Assembly (NCBI RefSeq): GCF_002899945.2
Contig: NZ_PPEG02000011.1
Coordinates: 153,407 to 217,406, forward strand
Length of the DNA stretch: 64,000 nucleotides
From: Chryseobacterium viscerum
GTDB taxonomy: Bacteria > Bacteroidota > Bacteroidia > Flavobacteriales > Weeksellaceae
Reading direction: 5' to 3'
The position numbers and the translations under genes were made by a program. Shown here piece by piece: positions 17,198-26,573 of this stretch. Below the pieces are notes generated by a model that made no database searches, was not told the origin of the DNA, and worked only from the letters and a program-made list of their open reading frames with translations. Position 1 is the first letter of the stretch; the number at the start of each line of letters is the position of its first letter.

Positions 17198-17286
17198 AGT
17201 TGATGGTTGGCCGAAGTTCGGCTTCCAATTAAATATAAAAAAACTAAAAATCATCAACTGTCAACCATCAACTAACAACAATACAA

Positions 17287-17985
17287 ATGATCATCACATT
17301 TGCCACACAAAAAGGAGGAACCGGAAAAACGACATTAGCCGTCGCTTTTGCCAATTACATTTCCGCAGTATCAGATAGGAAAATCAATGTCTTCGATTTT
17401 GATTATCAGAAATCATTCTATCATAAATGGAAAGAAGATGAGCTATTGGACATTCCCAAGCTGTATGATGTTGAAATTATCGGTGAAGAAGATGAACAAC
17501 CATTTTCAGACTTTGAAACCCTCATTAATCTGAAAGAAAGCGATGAGATCAACCTCTTTGATTTAGCGGGAACGCTCGATGCAAAATATAGTGATCTGTT
17601 GATATACAGCGATTTTATCATAACACCTTTTGAATATTCCGATGTTTCTGTAAAATCGACTTTGGTCTTCATCAATATGTTGGGACTACTGGAAAGTGAG
17701 GCCGAAAGAATATTTATCCGTTCGAAGTATGATAAAGGCTACAAATATCTGAATCAGGAAGCAATGGACATTGAGCTCGCAAAATATGGGATGCTGCTGC
17801 CAAGTCCGGTATTCAAAAGAAACTGCCTACAAACTATTAATACCAGAAGTCTTATAGGCAAGCAAAAATATGCAGTAGAACATACATTCGATGAACTTAT
17901 AAAATATATCAATGAAACCTCAAAAATCAAAATACGAGTGATTAAAAAAGAAGGAAAAAATCAAAGATTCAATACCAACAAATGA
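17287..17985 (+). CDS. ParA/TraA-family ATPase
   Basis: 232 aa. ATQKGGTGKTTLAVAFANYI is a deviant Walker A of ParA/MinD proteins (Lys9-Thr16), followed by INVFDFDYQKSF and a Walker B-like INLFDLAGTLD. The position at the head of the transfer operon matches TraA of CTnDOT-like elements. It could act in partition of the excised copy or in positioning the transfer machinery. There is no ParB nearby, although the PRTRC cassette is named for a ParB-related protein. Confidence 0.8.
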   Translation: MIITFATQKGGTGKTTLAVAFANYISAVSDRKINVFDFDYQKSFYHKWKEDELLDIPKLYDVEIIGEEDEQPFSDFETLINLKESDEINLFDLAGTLDAKYSDLLIYSDFIITPFEYSDVSVKSTLVFINMLGLLESEAERIFIRSKYDKGYKYLNQEAMDIELAKYGMLLPSPVFKRNCLQTINTRSLIGKQKYAVEHTFDELIKYINETSKIKIRVIKKEGKNQRFNTNK

Positions 17986-18017
17986 CAACGATTGACTGAT
18001 AAATAAATCAATAAAAA

Positions 18018-18611
18018 ATGATAAAAATTTCACTTACTATTCTGGCTGTTTACTTGATATATTATGCCGGTAATATTTTATACGACCTGTTCCTCAAAAA
18101 AGAAATAGCAACCTATAAAGAAGAAACGGAGGAATTTTCCTTGTCCGAAATTTCCGAGCAGTACGAAGATGTTACTAAAACTGTGGGGATTGAAGATGTA
18201 GAAAATCTCAACACTCCTAAATCCTTTAATAAAAATCCAATCTATTCTGATATCACTGAATCAAATGAAGAAAGACAGAATCTGGAGTATTTGAGGGAAA
18301 TATTTGAATCTGAACAGGATCTGGATGAATTTGAAAATCCATTACAAAAGGATTTTACCGAAATTGAAAACCAACCTTATCCTGAAAAAACCGAATCAAG
18401 CGAAGCGTATTTTGAACAAAAGGAAAAAATACCAATCGAAAAGGAAAATCAGAAACCTAACGAAGTAATTAGCGAAAACCCAATCACAGTCAACGCAGAC
18501 CAGGAAACTTCCAGAATAAAAGATTGGAAGGCGATGCTTAATCTTTCTGAGACCCTAGTTCAAATGGTTGCGAACTACGACGGATACAAAGTTTATCAAT
18601 CCATTATGTAG
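18018..18611 (+). CDS. Transfer-operon membrane-anchored protein
   Basis: 197 aa with one N-terminal hydrophobic segment (MIKISLTILAVYLIYYAGNI) and a long acidic region, ending MLNLSETLVQMVANYDGYKV. The end looks conserved in conjugation operons of Flavobacteriia. The function is unknown; its location between ParA and TraE suggests a T4SS-associated role. Confidence 0.55.
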   Translation: MIKISLTILAVYLIYYAGNILYDLFLKKEIATYKEETEEFSLSEISEQYEDVTKTVGIEDVENLNTPKSFNKNPIYSDITESNEERQNLEYLREIFESEQDLDEFENPLQKDFTEIENQPYPEKTESSEAYFEQKEKIPIEKENQKPNEVISENPITVNADQETSRIKDWKAMLNLSETLVQMVANYDGYKVYQSIM

Positions 18612-18655
18612 TTAGCCAACTTAAGCAAAATCTAACGTACTGATTATTAGACTTA

Positions 18656-18677
18656 ACAGCGGATTTCCATCCGTTGT
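18656..18677 (+). promoter_or_regulatory. Short hairpin upstream of traE
   Basis: A 9-bp stem (with one G-U) and TTCC loop, ACAGCGGAT paired with ATCCGTTGT. No T-run follows, so it may not be a terminator. It lies 66 bases before the traE start in a 131-base gap and could influence expression of the downstream transfer genes. Confidence 0.3.
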
Positions 18678-18742
18678 CCGGGACTTCTATGCCCAAAATT
18701 TAACACACAATTGATTATTAACCCTTTATAAATTTTTGAATT

Positions 18743-19066
18743 ATGATGAAAAATTTTTTCACAAAAAACACGACAACAAAAAAAGTTCTAACCCTGGCCT
18801 TGGCGATTATGGCGATAACTCCCGCATTTGCCCAAGGTGGTGCAACCGCTATTTCCAATGCAGCAAGTGATATCACTGATTATTGGGATCCGGTCAAGCT
18901 GATCTTGAAAGCAGTCGGAGGATTGGTCGGTTTCATCGGAGGTCTCCGAGTGTATAATAAATGGACGAATGGTGACCAGGACGTCAACAAAGAGATCCTT
19001 GGTTATGGAGGAGCAATGATCTTCTTGATTGTCGTTCCAGAATTTGTAACTGCATTCTTTGCTTAA
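18743..19066 (+). CDS. traE: Conjugative transfer protein TraE (DUF4134)
   Basis: 107 aa. A signal peptide (LALAIMAITPAFAQ) is followed by a short region and two membrane segments, with LKAVGGLVGFIGGLRVYNKW and GYGGAMIFLIVVPEFVTAFF. This is the DUF4134/TraE pattern, related to VirB2/VirB3-type small inner-membrane proteins that may form the pilus. It ends one base before the TraF start. Confidence 0.85.
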   Translation: MMKNFFTKNTTTKKVLTLALAIMAITPAFAQGGATAISNAASDITDYWDPVKLILKAVGGLVGFIGGLRVYNKWTNGDQDVNKEILGYGGAMIFLIVVPEFVTAFFA

Positions 19067-19067
19067 T

Positions 19068-19403
19068 ATGGGATTCTATCTCTACAAGGGGCTGAAAAAG
19101 CCTCTTGTTTTCTTCGGACTCAAAGGAAAATACATCTTTTACGCAGTCGGCGTCATCGGAGGCGGAGTCATTTCAGCATTGATACTCTCGAAGTTCGGTC
19201 TATTAGGCTCTTTGTTGGGTCTTGCAGTCACTGCAGGAGGTGTGTATTTCATCTTCAAAAGACAAGACAAATATGGTTTGTATGACAAAACCAAAAATTT
19301 CAATCAGATTTTAATTTTTCCAAAAAGGTTAGACAGTAATAAACTTCTAAAGAATGGCACAAACAAAAAAACAAGCATTTGGCATTCCATTTATCGGCTA
19401 TGA
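19068..19403 (+). CDS. traF: Conjugative transfer protein TraF (DUF4133)
   Basis: About 111 aa from ATG 19068 (the frame extends to a TTG at 19059). MGFYLYKGLKKPLVFFGLKG followed by two membrane segments (IFYAVGVIGGGVISALIL and LGSLLGLAVTAGGVYFIF) is the DUF4133/TraF pattern, a VirB3-like partner of the VirB4 ATPase. It overlaps the start of traG by 50 bases, so translation is probably coupled. Confidence 0.85.
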   Translation: MGFYLYKGLKKPLVFFGLKGKYIFYAVGVIGGGVISALILSKFGLLGSLLGLAVTAGGVYFIFKRQDKYGLYDKTKNFNQILIFPKRLDSNKLLKNGTNKKTSIWHSIYRL

Positions 19404-22400
19404 TTATGGAAAGGATTTCAATTGGGATTTTGATGTTCTTTTCGGACAATACGGAAACCCTATTATCGGGATCAAAATAAAAAATATTGTCGAACAATAT
19501 TCGGCTGATCCTGACAGCTATCTCAATTTCCACACGGTGTTAAATCAGGTGGTGTCGATCATTGGAGAAGGAAGAATTGTTCAGAAGCTCGATATTTTTT
19601 CTAAGAAAAAATACATTGCAGAGCAGTCCAATCAGTTTCTCCAACAAAAATATTCGCAGCATTTTGACGGCAGACTTTTCAAAACTATTGAGACCGTACT
19701 TCTCTTTACTGATATTGTAGATGATAAGCTGAAAAAGAAAATGAAGCATTATCATTTTTCGGATAAAAGCTACAAAGAATTAAGGGATAAGTGCCAGAAA
19801 GTATTGATGCTTTTGAAGCAGAATGACTGCGAACCGCAATTTATGTTTGAGAAAGATTTTGAATATTTTATTTCCGGAGTTCTGTCGATGCAGTTTACCG
19901 ACTCTCCAACATTTGATAATATCAAAAGCACCAACGAATTTTTACAGATTGGGAATCGATTCGTGAAGAACATCTCTTACGTGGATGTACAAAATATTGA
20001 TCTGCCTTCAGAAATAGAACCTTATTCTGTTCTCGGCGGTAAAGGTGCGGCAGCTGAAACGGCGGTTGATAATTTTAGTTTTATTAATGAACTGGAAGAC
20101 TACGAAACGATTGTCTATAACCAGATCATTACGATTCCGCTTCAGGCACAACAGCAAAGGGAGCTGGATAAAAAGAAGAAAAAGCACGAAGGAGCAGCCA
20201 ACAATTCTCCATCCAACGCTATTATAGCAGATGAAATTCAGACCCTGCTTCATAACATAGCCATTGACGGACAGCTCGTTGTGAATGCCCATTTTTCCAT
20301 CCTTTTTTCAGCACACACACTGGAGAAAATGGAAAGCATTCAGTCGATGATTGAAAACAAGCTTTTCACGAAAGGAATTATTGTTTCTAAAAATGCCTAC
20401 AACCAGTTGGAACTCTATCGGTCAGCGATTCCCGGCAATGGAACAGAACTGAGGGAATACGATTTATTTATGACGACAAGCGAAGCGGCCTTGTGTTTTT
20501 TTTTTAAAGAAAGTTACCCCGTCAATGAAGAATCCAATTTCTACCTGAGATTTACAGACAGACAAGGCGTTCCACTAAAAGTAGATCCTTCGGATTTACC
20601 GATGAAAATAGGAAGAATTAATAACAGAAATAAGTTCGTTCTCGGACCTAGTGGGTCAGGCAAGAGTTTTTTAATGAACAATATTATCGAGCAGTATTTG
20701 ACCTACAATTATGATGTGGTCATTGTTGATACAGGAGATTCCTATTCGGGAACCTGCAAATATAAGAGAGGAAGATACATCCAATACACTGAAGAAAAGC
20801 CGATTACTATGAATCCTTTTCTGATGGATAAGAAAGAATTTAATATAGAAAAAATCGAATTTTTGACCAACCTGATCTTCCTGATCTGGCAAGGTCCGGA
20901 TTCTACGATGTCATCAACACAAAAATCCATTTTAGATAATGTGTTGATGTCATATTACCATCAATATTTCAATTCGGGAACACAGTGGTATGAAAATAAA
21001 ACTTCTGAAGAACTCATTCTCTTTCTGAGTAAATATAACATTCACGAAGATGATCTTTTTTCTGAATATGAGAATGAAGCCAAAGGACAGCATACTTACT
21101 ATGACATTTTGGGAATTACTTTCGATGCCAGTTCCGATGAAATAAAAGAAGCGGGAAGAAAATTGTTGAAATTTTATCATCCCGATAAGAACATCAATAA
21201 CCCGGAATATGAAAGCGAAAATTTCTATAAAGTCTATGAAGCGTATGATACGCTGAACGATGAAGAAAGAAGGAAAATATACAATGACACGCAGTTGATT
21301 TTAATCAAATCGAATGACATCATCAGGCAACCCAGATCAGCTGAAGAATGGAATGAATCCTTTAGAAAGGCCATTATCAGAAAAATAAAAGAACTGGAAG
21401 AAAAGCTGGTTGTAACAGAACTTTCCTTCAATGGGTTTTATGATTATTGCGATCAATTTCTTCCTATTTACCTGAATAATAAAAAACACAACATCATAGA
21501 GAAGGAATTCAATCTGCGCACCTTTTTATTTGTGCTGAAAGATTTTTACAAAGGCGGAAGGTACGGAACGACTTTAAATGAAAATGCAGATAATACGCTG
21601 TTCGATGAATCTTTCATTGTTTTTGAAATTGATAACGTAAAGGACAATCCCAAATTGTTTCCGATAGTAACGCTCATTATTATGGACACTTTTATTCAGA
21701 AAATGAGACTCAGAAAAGACCGCAGAAAAGCCTTAATAATCGAAGAAGCGTGGAAGGCCATTGCTAGTAAATTGATGGGTGGATACATTCTTTATTTATA
21801 TAAAACGGTGAGGAAATTTTGGGGAGAAGCAGTTGTGGTAACGCAGGAGCTGGATGATATTATTGGAAATGCAGTGGTTAAAGATTCCATCATCAATAAT
21901 TCGGACACTTTTATATTGCTTGACCAGACGAAGTTCAAAGACAACTTTGATAAAATCGCTTCATTGCTATCGCTCAATAAAGTAGAGCAAAACAAGATTT
22001 TTACCATCAACAATCTCAACAACAAATTCGGGAGAAGCCGATTTAAAGAATTCTATTTAAAGAGAGGTTCAAAAGGAGAAGTCTATGGAAATGAGGTTTC
22101 ATTGGAGCAATATCTCACCTATACCACAGAAAAACCGGAGAAATCAGCAATGGAGTATTATTTTCACCGTTACGGTGACTATGATGAAGCACTACGCAAA
22201 ATAGTTGGTGATCTCAAAACCTTTGAAGACAGTCTCGAAAACTTAGTGTCACTCGTGAACTTATATCAAAATCCATTGGATGATAAAATCAATTCCTTTT
22301 ACAGAATGATGAAAAAAGAACACAAAGGGAAGAATGTTTTCAAAATGATCTCACAGGAATTAGAAGACCGTCAAATCAATTTTTCTGAATTAATAAATAA

Positions 22401-22422
22401 ACAGCAATATGAAAAAGTATAG
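19354..22422 (+). CDS. traG: Conjugative transfer ATPase TraG (VirB4-like) with inserted J-domain
   Basis: 1022 aa, longer than the usual TraG of about 830 aa. Walker A is LGPSGSGKS (residues 430-438) and Walker B ALIIEEAW (793-800). Between them, at about 578-645, lies a complete J-domain: YYDILGITFDASSDEIKEA, HPD at 609-611, and YKVYEAYDTLNDEERRKIYND at its end. It powers assembly of the T4SS and pilus. The J-domain, which recruits Hsp70, is not a standard part of VirB4. The reading frame is uninterrupted through the insertion, so it is not an assembly error. Confidence 0.9.
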   Translation: MAQTKKQAFGIPFIGYDYGKDFNWDFDVLFGQYGNPIIGIKIKNIVEQYSADPDSYLNFHTVLNQVVSIIGEGRIVQKLDIFSKKKYIAEQSNQFLQQKYSQHFDGRLFKTIETVLLFTDIVDDKLKKKMKHYHFSDKSYKELRDKCQKVLMLLKQNDCEPQFMFEKDFEYFISGVLSMQFTDSPTFDNIKSTNEFLQIGNRFVKNISYVDVQNIDLPSEIEPYSVLGGKGAAAETAVDNFSFINELEDYETIVYNQIITIPLQAQQQRELDKKKKKHEGAANNSPSNAIIADEIQTLLHNIAIDGQLVVNAHFSILFSAHTLEKMESIQSMIENKLFTKGIIVSKNAYNQLELYRSAIPGNGTELREYDLFMTTSEAALCFFFKESYPVNEESNFYLRFTDRQGVPLKVDPSDLPMKIGRINNRNKFVLGPSGSGKSFLMNNIIEQYLTYNYDVVIVDTGDSYSGTCKYKRGRYIQYTEEKPITMNPFLMDKKEFNIEKIEFLTNLIFLIWQGPDSTMSSTQKSILDNVLMSYYHQYFNSGTQWYENKTSEELILFLSKYNIHEDDLFSEYENEAKGQHTYYDILGITFDASSDEIKEAGRKLLKFYHPDKNINNPEYESENFYKVYEAYDTLNDEERRKIYNDTQLILIKSNDIIRQPRSAEEWNESFRKAIIRKIKELEEKLVVTELSFNGFYDYCDQFLPIYLNNKKHNIIEKEFNLRTFLFVLKDFYKGGRYGTTLNENADNTLFDESFIVFEIDNVKDNPKLFPIVTLIIMDTFIQKMRLRKDRRKALIIEEAWKAIASKLMGGYILYLYKTVRKFWGEAVVVTQELDDIIGNAVVKDSIINNSDTFILLDQTKFKDNFDKIASLLSLNKVEQNKIFTINNLNNKFGRSRFKEFYLKRGSKGEVYGNEVSLEQYLTYTTEKPEKSAMEYYFHRYGDYDEALRKIVGDLKTFEDSLENLVSLVNLYQNPLDDKINSFYRMMKKEHKGKNVFKMISQELEDRQINFSELINKQQYEKV

Positions 22423-23062
22423 CATTTTATTTTTGGGCTTTGGAAGTTTCCTCTATTCACAAAATACCTACATCGACCCAACGGTAACGGCGGCTATGAT
22501 TCTCTATTCTGAAAATCTAAAAGCCAAACAGAATGAAGTCATTGAAGAAACTTCAAAACTAAAGGACGCACAAACCTGGGTTGGAATCCAGATGGTAGCA
22601 GCCAATGACATTCAAAATAAAATTTTGAAAGGTTTAAAAGAAGTTTCCGGCACTTTACAAAATGGAATTCAGGCACAGGAAATCTACTCTGAACTCAATA
22701 AATGTTATGCTTATTCCTCACAAGTAGTACAACTAGCATCAGAACATCCTGAGTATGCCATTTTTGGGGTGAAAGCTTCACAAAAAACGTATGAGCAAAG
22801 TCTAAAGATCGTGACCGATGTTTCTGACATTCTCGCATCCGGGGAACTGAATTTGGCTACCGCAGGAGACCGATACAAAATTCTTCATAATATTTCCGGT
22901 AATGTGAAAAATCTGAAATTGTGGCTTTTGGCGATTAAATTAAGACTGGAAAAAGCGAACCGATTAGGATTCTGGAATTCCATTAATCCATTTGCAGCCT
23001 ACATCAATACCGACAAAGCTATTGTTGAAAATATAATGAACAGGTACAGACGGCATTTTTAA
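22409..23062 (+). CDS. Secreted transfer protein 1, VirB5/TraI-like family
   Basis: 217 aa, signal peptide ending near LGFGSFLYSQ. It is helical, with ASEHPEYAIFGVKASQK and an end INTDKAIVENIMNRYRRHF. It overlaps traG by 14 bases. The size, signal peptide and coiled helices resemble the DUF4141/TraI proteins that follow TraG in CTnDOT-type operons (VirB5-like). The HPEY block and the C-terminal motif are shared with the protein at 23798. Confidence 0.65.
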   Translation: MKKYSILFLGFGSFLYSQNTYIDPTVTAAMILYSENLKAKQNEVIEETSKLKDAQTWVGIQMVAANDIQNKILKGLKEVSGTLQNGIQAQEIYSELNKCYAYSSQVVQLASEHPEYAIFGVKASQKTYEQSLKIVTDVSDILASGELNLATAGDRYKILHNISGNVKNLKLWLLAIKLRLEKANRLGFWNSINPFAAYINTDKAIVENIMNRYRRHF

Positions 23063-23070
23063 ATTTTTCT

Positions 23071-23796
23071 ATGATGAAATCGAAAAATGAGATTCGCCGA
23101 CTATGTGGGGGCAAAAGGAAGGTCCTTCTTAGCTTATTGATTCCGACCGCTTATTTACTGTTGACATCTTCCGGTGGTGGTTCTACCCCTGCATGGCAAA
23201 AGGAAAATGTTTCATTTCCGATGATGGATATAGAAATTAATGCCACGATGAAAGAACATGACCGACAAAAAGAAATGCGGCAAAAGCAAATTGCCAATGC
23301 TACCGTAGAAACAGCCAATAGAACCCAATGGAACCAATTCAAAGACAAGGTAACCAAAATACAGGACAGATTGCGAATTGTTTCATTTGCCCTTCAAGCG
23401 ATACCAACCGGAATAGCAATGAGCAGGGAAATAACCAAAATAACAAACAATCAGACTGCTATTATCAATGAAATAAACGATGCTCCCTATTCCATTATAG
23501 CCGTTTTGCCTTCTCAGGTTCAGTTTGTTGATGATCTGCAAATGGTAACACGGCTGGTAACCGGGATCATTTTGTCTTACGGAGCCATCAATCAAATGGA
23601 AAAATCAGAACGTAAAGTATTATTAGATTATGCTTTGGGCGAAGTAAAAACATTGAGCAAGAATTCCACACATATGCTTTTGAAGATAAGGGATATTAAA
23701 GCCAAAGTAAAACGTAACAAAAGAGCCTTTCAATATTATGTCAATAGGGATAAGCAAGTAGTTGAAAGCATAATGGATAACATCAAATCTTTCTAA
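23071..23796 (+). CDS. Secreted transfer protein 2
   Basis: 241 aa, with a basic start and a hydrophobic segment (KVLLSLLIPTAYLLLTSSG) that may be a signal peptide or anchor. The body is helical (QKEMRQKQIANATVETANRT) and ends in VNRDKQVVESIMDNIKSF, the C-terminal motif shared with its neighbours. It is 8 bases from protein 1. No known family; a T4SS surface or periplasmic part is likely by context. Confidence 0.6.
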   Translation: MMKSKNEIRRLCGGKRKVLLSLLIPTAYLLLTSSGGGSTPAWQKENVSFPMMDIEINATMKEHDRQKEMRQKQIANATVETANRTQWNQFKDKVTKIQDRLRIVSFALQAIPTGIAMSREITKITNNQTAIINEINDAPYSIIAVLPSQVQFVDDLQMVTRLVTGIILSYGAINQMEKSERKVLLDYALGEVKTLSKNSTHMLLKIRDIKAKVKRNKRAFQYYVNRDKQVVESIMDNIKSF

Positions 23797-23797
23797 A

Positions 23798-24463
23798 ATG
23801 AAAAAAATATTTCTTTCCGGAGTTTTATTCTTCTCTGTTGCATCAGTAAAAAGCCAGCAAATAGTCATTAATGATAAACTCCTTTCGCAGATCACCGTAA
23901 ATCACGGTGTTCGATTAGGAAGTGAGCAAACTTTTTTGGATTCCTATGAAAAGCAAAAAGAACTCTATGATGACATTAATAATAAAATAACGCAGATCAT
24001 AGCCATTCAGGAGTATATCTATCAACAACTGAAAAATGTTAATTCAGCCTTGACCCAGAGCAAGAAACTTATTTATCTCTATCAATATTTAGGTAAAATA
24101 GTGACGAACTCCAATAAAATGCTGGATCTATCCGCACAACATCCTGAATATTCCGTACTCATTTCAAAATATTATGTTGAAATAGGTAAGCAAACAATGA
24201 AGCTTCAGCAGGAAGTTACCCAGGATATTCTCAATGAAGACAAAGATTTTCTGATGGATGCTATGGATAGGGAAATGCTTATTGAAAAGATGTTTACCCG
24301 TGTCAGAAATATCAACGGAAATATTCTGTACATCAATTTACGGTTAGAGAATGCCAAGAAAATCCTTTATCTGTATCAGGTTCCTGTTCTCCGCAATTAC
24401 ATCAATATCGACAAAGCTATTGTTGGCGATATCATTACTAAATACAACCACATCTTTAATTGA
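23798..24463 (+). CDS. Secreted transfer protein 3, paralog of protein 1
   Basis: 221 aa with a signal peptide (SGVLFFSVASVKSQ). LSAQHPEYSVLISKYYVEIG and INIDKAIVGDIITKYNHIF match the corresponding parts of the protein at 22409, so the two are paralogs. It begins one base after the preceding stop codon. The role is presumably the same, in the VirB5-like part of the apparatus. Confidence 0.65.
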   Translation: MKKIFLSGVLFFSVASVKSQQIVINDKLLSQITVNHGVRLGSEQTFLDSYEKQKELYDDINNKITQIIAIQEYIYQQLKNVNSALTQSKKLIYLYQYLGKIVTNSNKMLDLSAQHPEYSVLISKYYVEIGKQTMKLQQEVTQDILNEDKDFLMDAMDREMLIEKMFTRVRNINGNILYINLRLENAKKILYLYQVPVLRNYINIDKAIVGDIITKYNHIFN

Positions 24464-24469
24464 AAAATC

Positions 24470-25300
24470 ATGAAAAATCTACTAAAAAAAATTAGCCTAT
24501 TTCAGTTCCTCTTGATTGCAGTCACTGTGTTTGGACAATTGAGTGTAAAGAGATTGAATGACCCTTCCATTGTTGCTCAACATAAAAGAATGGTCTTTCA
24601 AGATTGGGGAGATTGGAGACCATATCCAAAATATTTTTTGGGAATCCAAACCAATTTCGCCTACGCAACAGTCTGGGGCATATGGGCTCCAAAGATCAAC
24701 AGGGATTATAAAGACGGTGAAGATATTCGACCATTAAAACCTACCGGAGTGCAAAATCAGAGATTCGCTCAATTGAAGTTTCAGGAGGAAGAAGCAAAAA
24801 AAATAAAGGCAGCTTCAGATACCATTCATAAAAGAAGTGTTCAGGATTTTGCCCATTGGACGTCCGCTACTGTTGATGCCGATCCTCTTTGGCTTTTGTA
24901 TTACAAACGAATGCTAAGACCCATTACCGAGTTCCCTGATATACCACAAAATTTTATCGAGTGGCGACTGAAAGACCAGCAAACCTTTGAAACGCTCAGC
25001 TCAACAGGAACATTAAAAAGACTTCAGGAAGAACTTGATCTCATCAAAGAAAAATATTCGATGTCGAGAAGTATGGATATGCCAAGAGGCAAACGGTTCA
25101 TTATGTACCACGAAACCCTTATCAAATGGAGAAAATTTGTAACGGAATTAAGGAAGCACAACAACAAGACAACACTTCTTACAGATTACAAGAATATTCT
25201 GAAAAACCATTCAAATTATGCTTTGCCACCTGCGTGGACACCTGCATCAGACCAGCAAATAGTTCAAAATATAATGAATCACTATAAACACCGATTTTAA
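24470..25300 (+). CDS. Secreted transfer protein 4
   Basis: 276 aa, signal peptide (FLLIAVTVFGQ). The body has a Trp/Tyr-rich stretch near VFQDWGDWRPYPKYFLGIQT and ends SDQQIVQNIMNHYKHRF, the same C-terminal motif as the three genes before it. Only that motif links it to them. It precedes traJ by 2 bases and may be a pilus tip or channel component. Family not recognised. Confidence 0.6.
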   Translation: MKNLLKKISLFQFLLIAVTVFGQLSVKRLNDPSIVAQHKRMVFQDWGDWRPYPKYFLGIQTNFAYATVWGIWAPKINRDYKDGEDIRPLKPTGVQNQRFAQLKFQEEEAKKIKAASDTIHKRSVQDFAHWTSATVDADPLWLLYYKRMLRPITEFPDIPQNFIEWRLKDQQTFETLSSTGTLKRLQEELDLIKEKYSMSRSMDMPRGKRFIMYHETLIKWRKFVTELRKHNNKTTLLTDYKNILKNHSNYALPPAWTPASDQQIVQNIMNHYKHRF

Positions 25301-25302
25301 AA

Positions 25303-26550
25303 ATGAATAAAACGATAACATTAACTTTTTGCTTATTAGCAATTCTGTTACCTATAATGGGTTTCGCCCAGACAGACGGCGATTACAGTAATCTACTCCA
25401 ATTTTTAAAAGGAGATGGCGCTTTTGAAAAATGGTTTATGGAGGTTTTTACCAAATTAGACAACAGTGTACAAGATAGTGCTGCCGGTTCTGCTTTGGTT
25501 GGAAAAGCAATAGGCGGTTTAGGTGCTCTAATGTACCTCGGGTACATGGGTTGGCAAATGGCAGCCGGAGATAGAGAATGGGAAATCACACCGATGCTGA
25601 AACCAATTCTTATAGGATTTACCCTTGTTTACTGGAGTGGATTTGTCAGTATGATTCAGGCGCCATTTGAGGCCATTGCCGAACCTGGAATCTCAATTTT
25701 CAGCGAAATAGAATCGGAAGTCAACGACTTAAGGGTCGAAAGATTTAAGAAGCAGCAGCAATTATTGGATGCAGTCATCAAATTGAAAGCTGAAGAAGAT
25801 GCCAAGCAGGAAGTTATTGAAAATACCACTGAAGACGCAGATGATTCTTGGTTTGACATCAGCGAGGGATTGGATAAACTCATTCAGCCCATCAAAGAAT
25901 GGTCGATCAGAATGGAATTCCAAATGCAAAAATTAGTAGCAGAACTCATTGAATTTTGCTGCCTTTCCATCCTTCGGGTTTGTGTCTATCTTATATTCTT
26001 CATCCAAAAAATATGGGCGTACATTTTAATTATTCTGGGTCCGATAGCTGTTGGAATGGCATTGATTCCAGGATTTGAAAATTCATTATACAGTTGGGTT
26101 TCAAAGTTCATCAATATCAATCTGTACACTTTTGTTGCCTACACCATCATCAATATCGGCCAGCAATTGATCGCATCGGGCTATACAATGGAGATCGAAA
26201 GGTATGACACCCTATTATCCAACGGAACGATTACCAATTTAGATGCTTTAATGGTTTACGTTTCAAATTCCGGAATGATCTACAACCAGCTCTTTACCTG
26301 TGTTGCCTATGTTGTTACTGGAATCGGAGTTTTAATGACCCCTACAATTGCAGACAGTATTGTTTCAGCTGGAGGGGCGGGGGCGATGACCAAAATGAAA
26401 AGTGCAGCAGGAAAAATGGCAAGCAGTGCAAAGACAGCAATATTGGCAGCTAAAACAGGTGGTGCATCTGTAGCAGCTGCCACAGCAAAAAATGCAGCTG
26501 CAGGGTCAGCATCGGGAAGAGTTCAAGGAGCGATGAAAAATGGAAAATAA
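25303..26550 (+). CDS. traJ: Conjugative transfer protein TraJ (VirB6-like)
   Basis: 415 aa, a signal peptide (ILLPIMGFAQ) then a polytopic membrane protein with segments around LGALMYLGYMGWQMA, ILRVCVYLIFFIQKIWAYIL and LGPIAVGMALIPGFE, and a small alanine/glycine-rich end. This matches TraJ of Bacteroidetes ICEs, which is like VirB6 in the inner membrane. It lies between the secreted proteins and TraK, the same order as in CTnDOT-type operons. Confidence 0.8.
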   Translation: MNKTITLTFCLLAILLPIMGFAQTDGDYSNLLQFLKGDGAFEKWFMEVFTKLDNSVQDSAAGSALVGKAIGGLGALMYLGYMGWQMAAGDREWEITPMLKPILIGFTLVYWSGFVSMIQAPFEAIAEPGISIFSEIESEVNDLRVERFKKQQQLLDAVIKLKAEEDAKQEVIENTTEDADDSWFDISEGLDKLIQPIKEWSIRMEFQMQKLVAELIEFCCLSILRVCVYLIFFIQKIWAYILIILGPIAVGMALIPGFENSLYSWVSKFININLYTFVAYTIINIGQQLIASGYTMEIERYDTLLSNGTITNLDALMVYVSNSGMIYNQLFTCVAYVVTGIGVLMTPTIADSIVSAGGAGAMTKMKSAAGKMASSAKTAILAAKTGGASVAAATAKNAAAGSASGRVQGAMKNGK

Positions 26551-26573
26551 CCTCAAAAAAATACCAAAACAAA

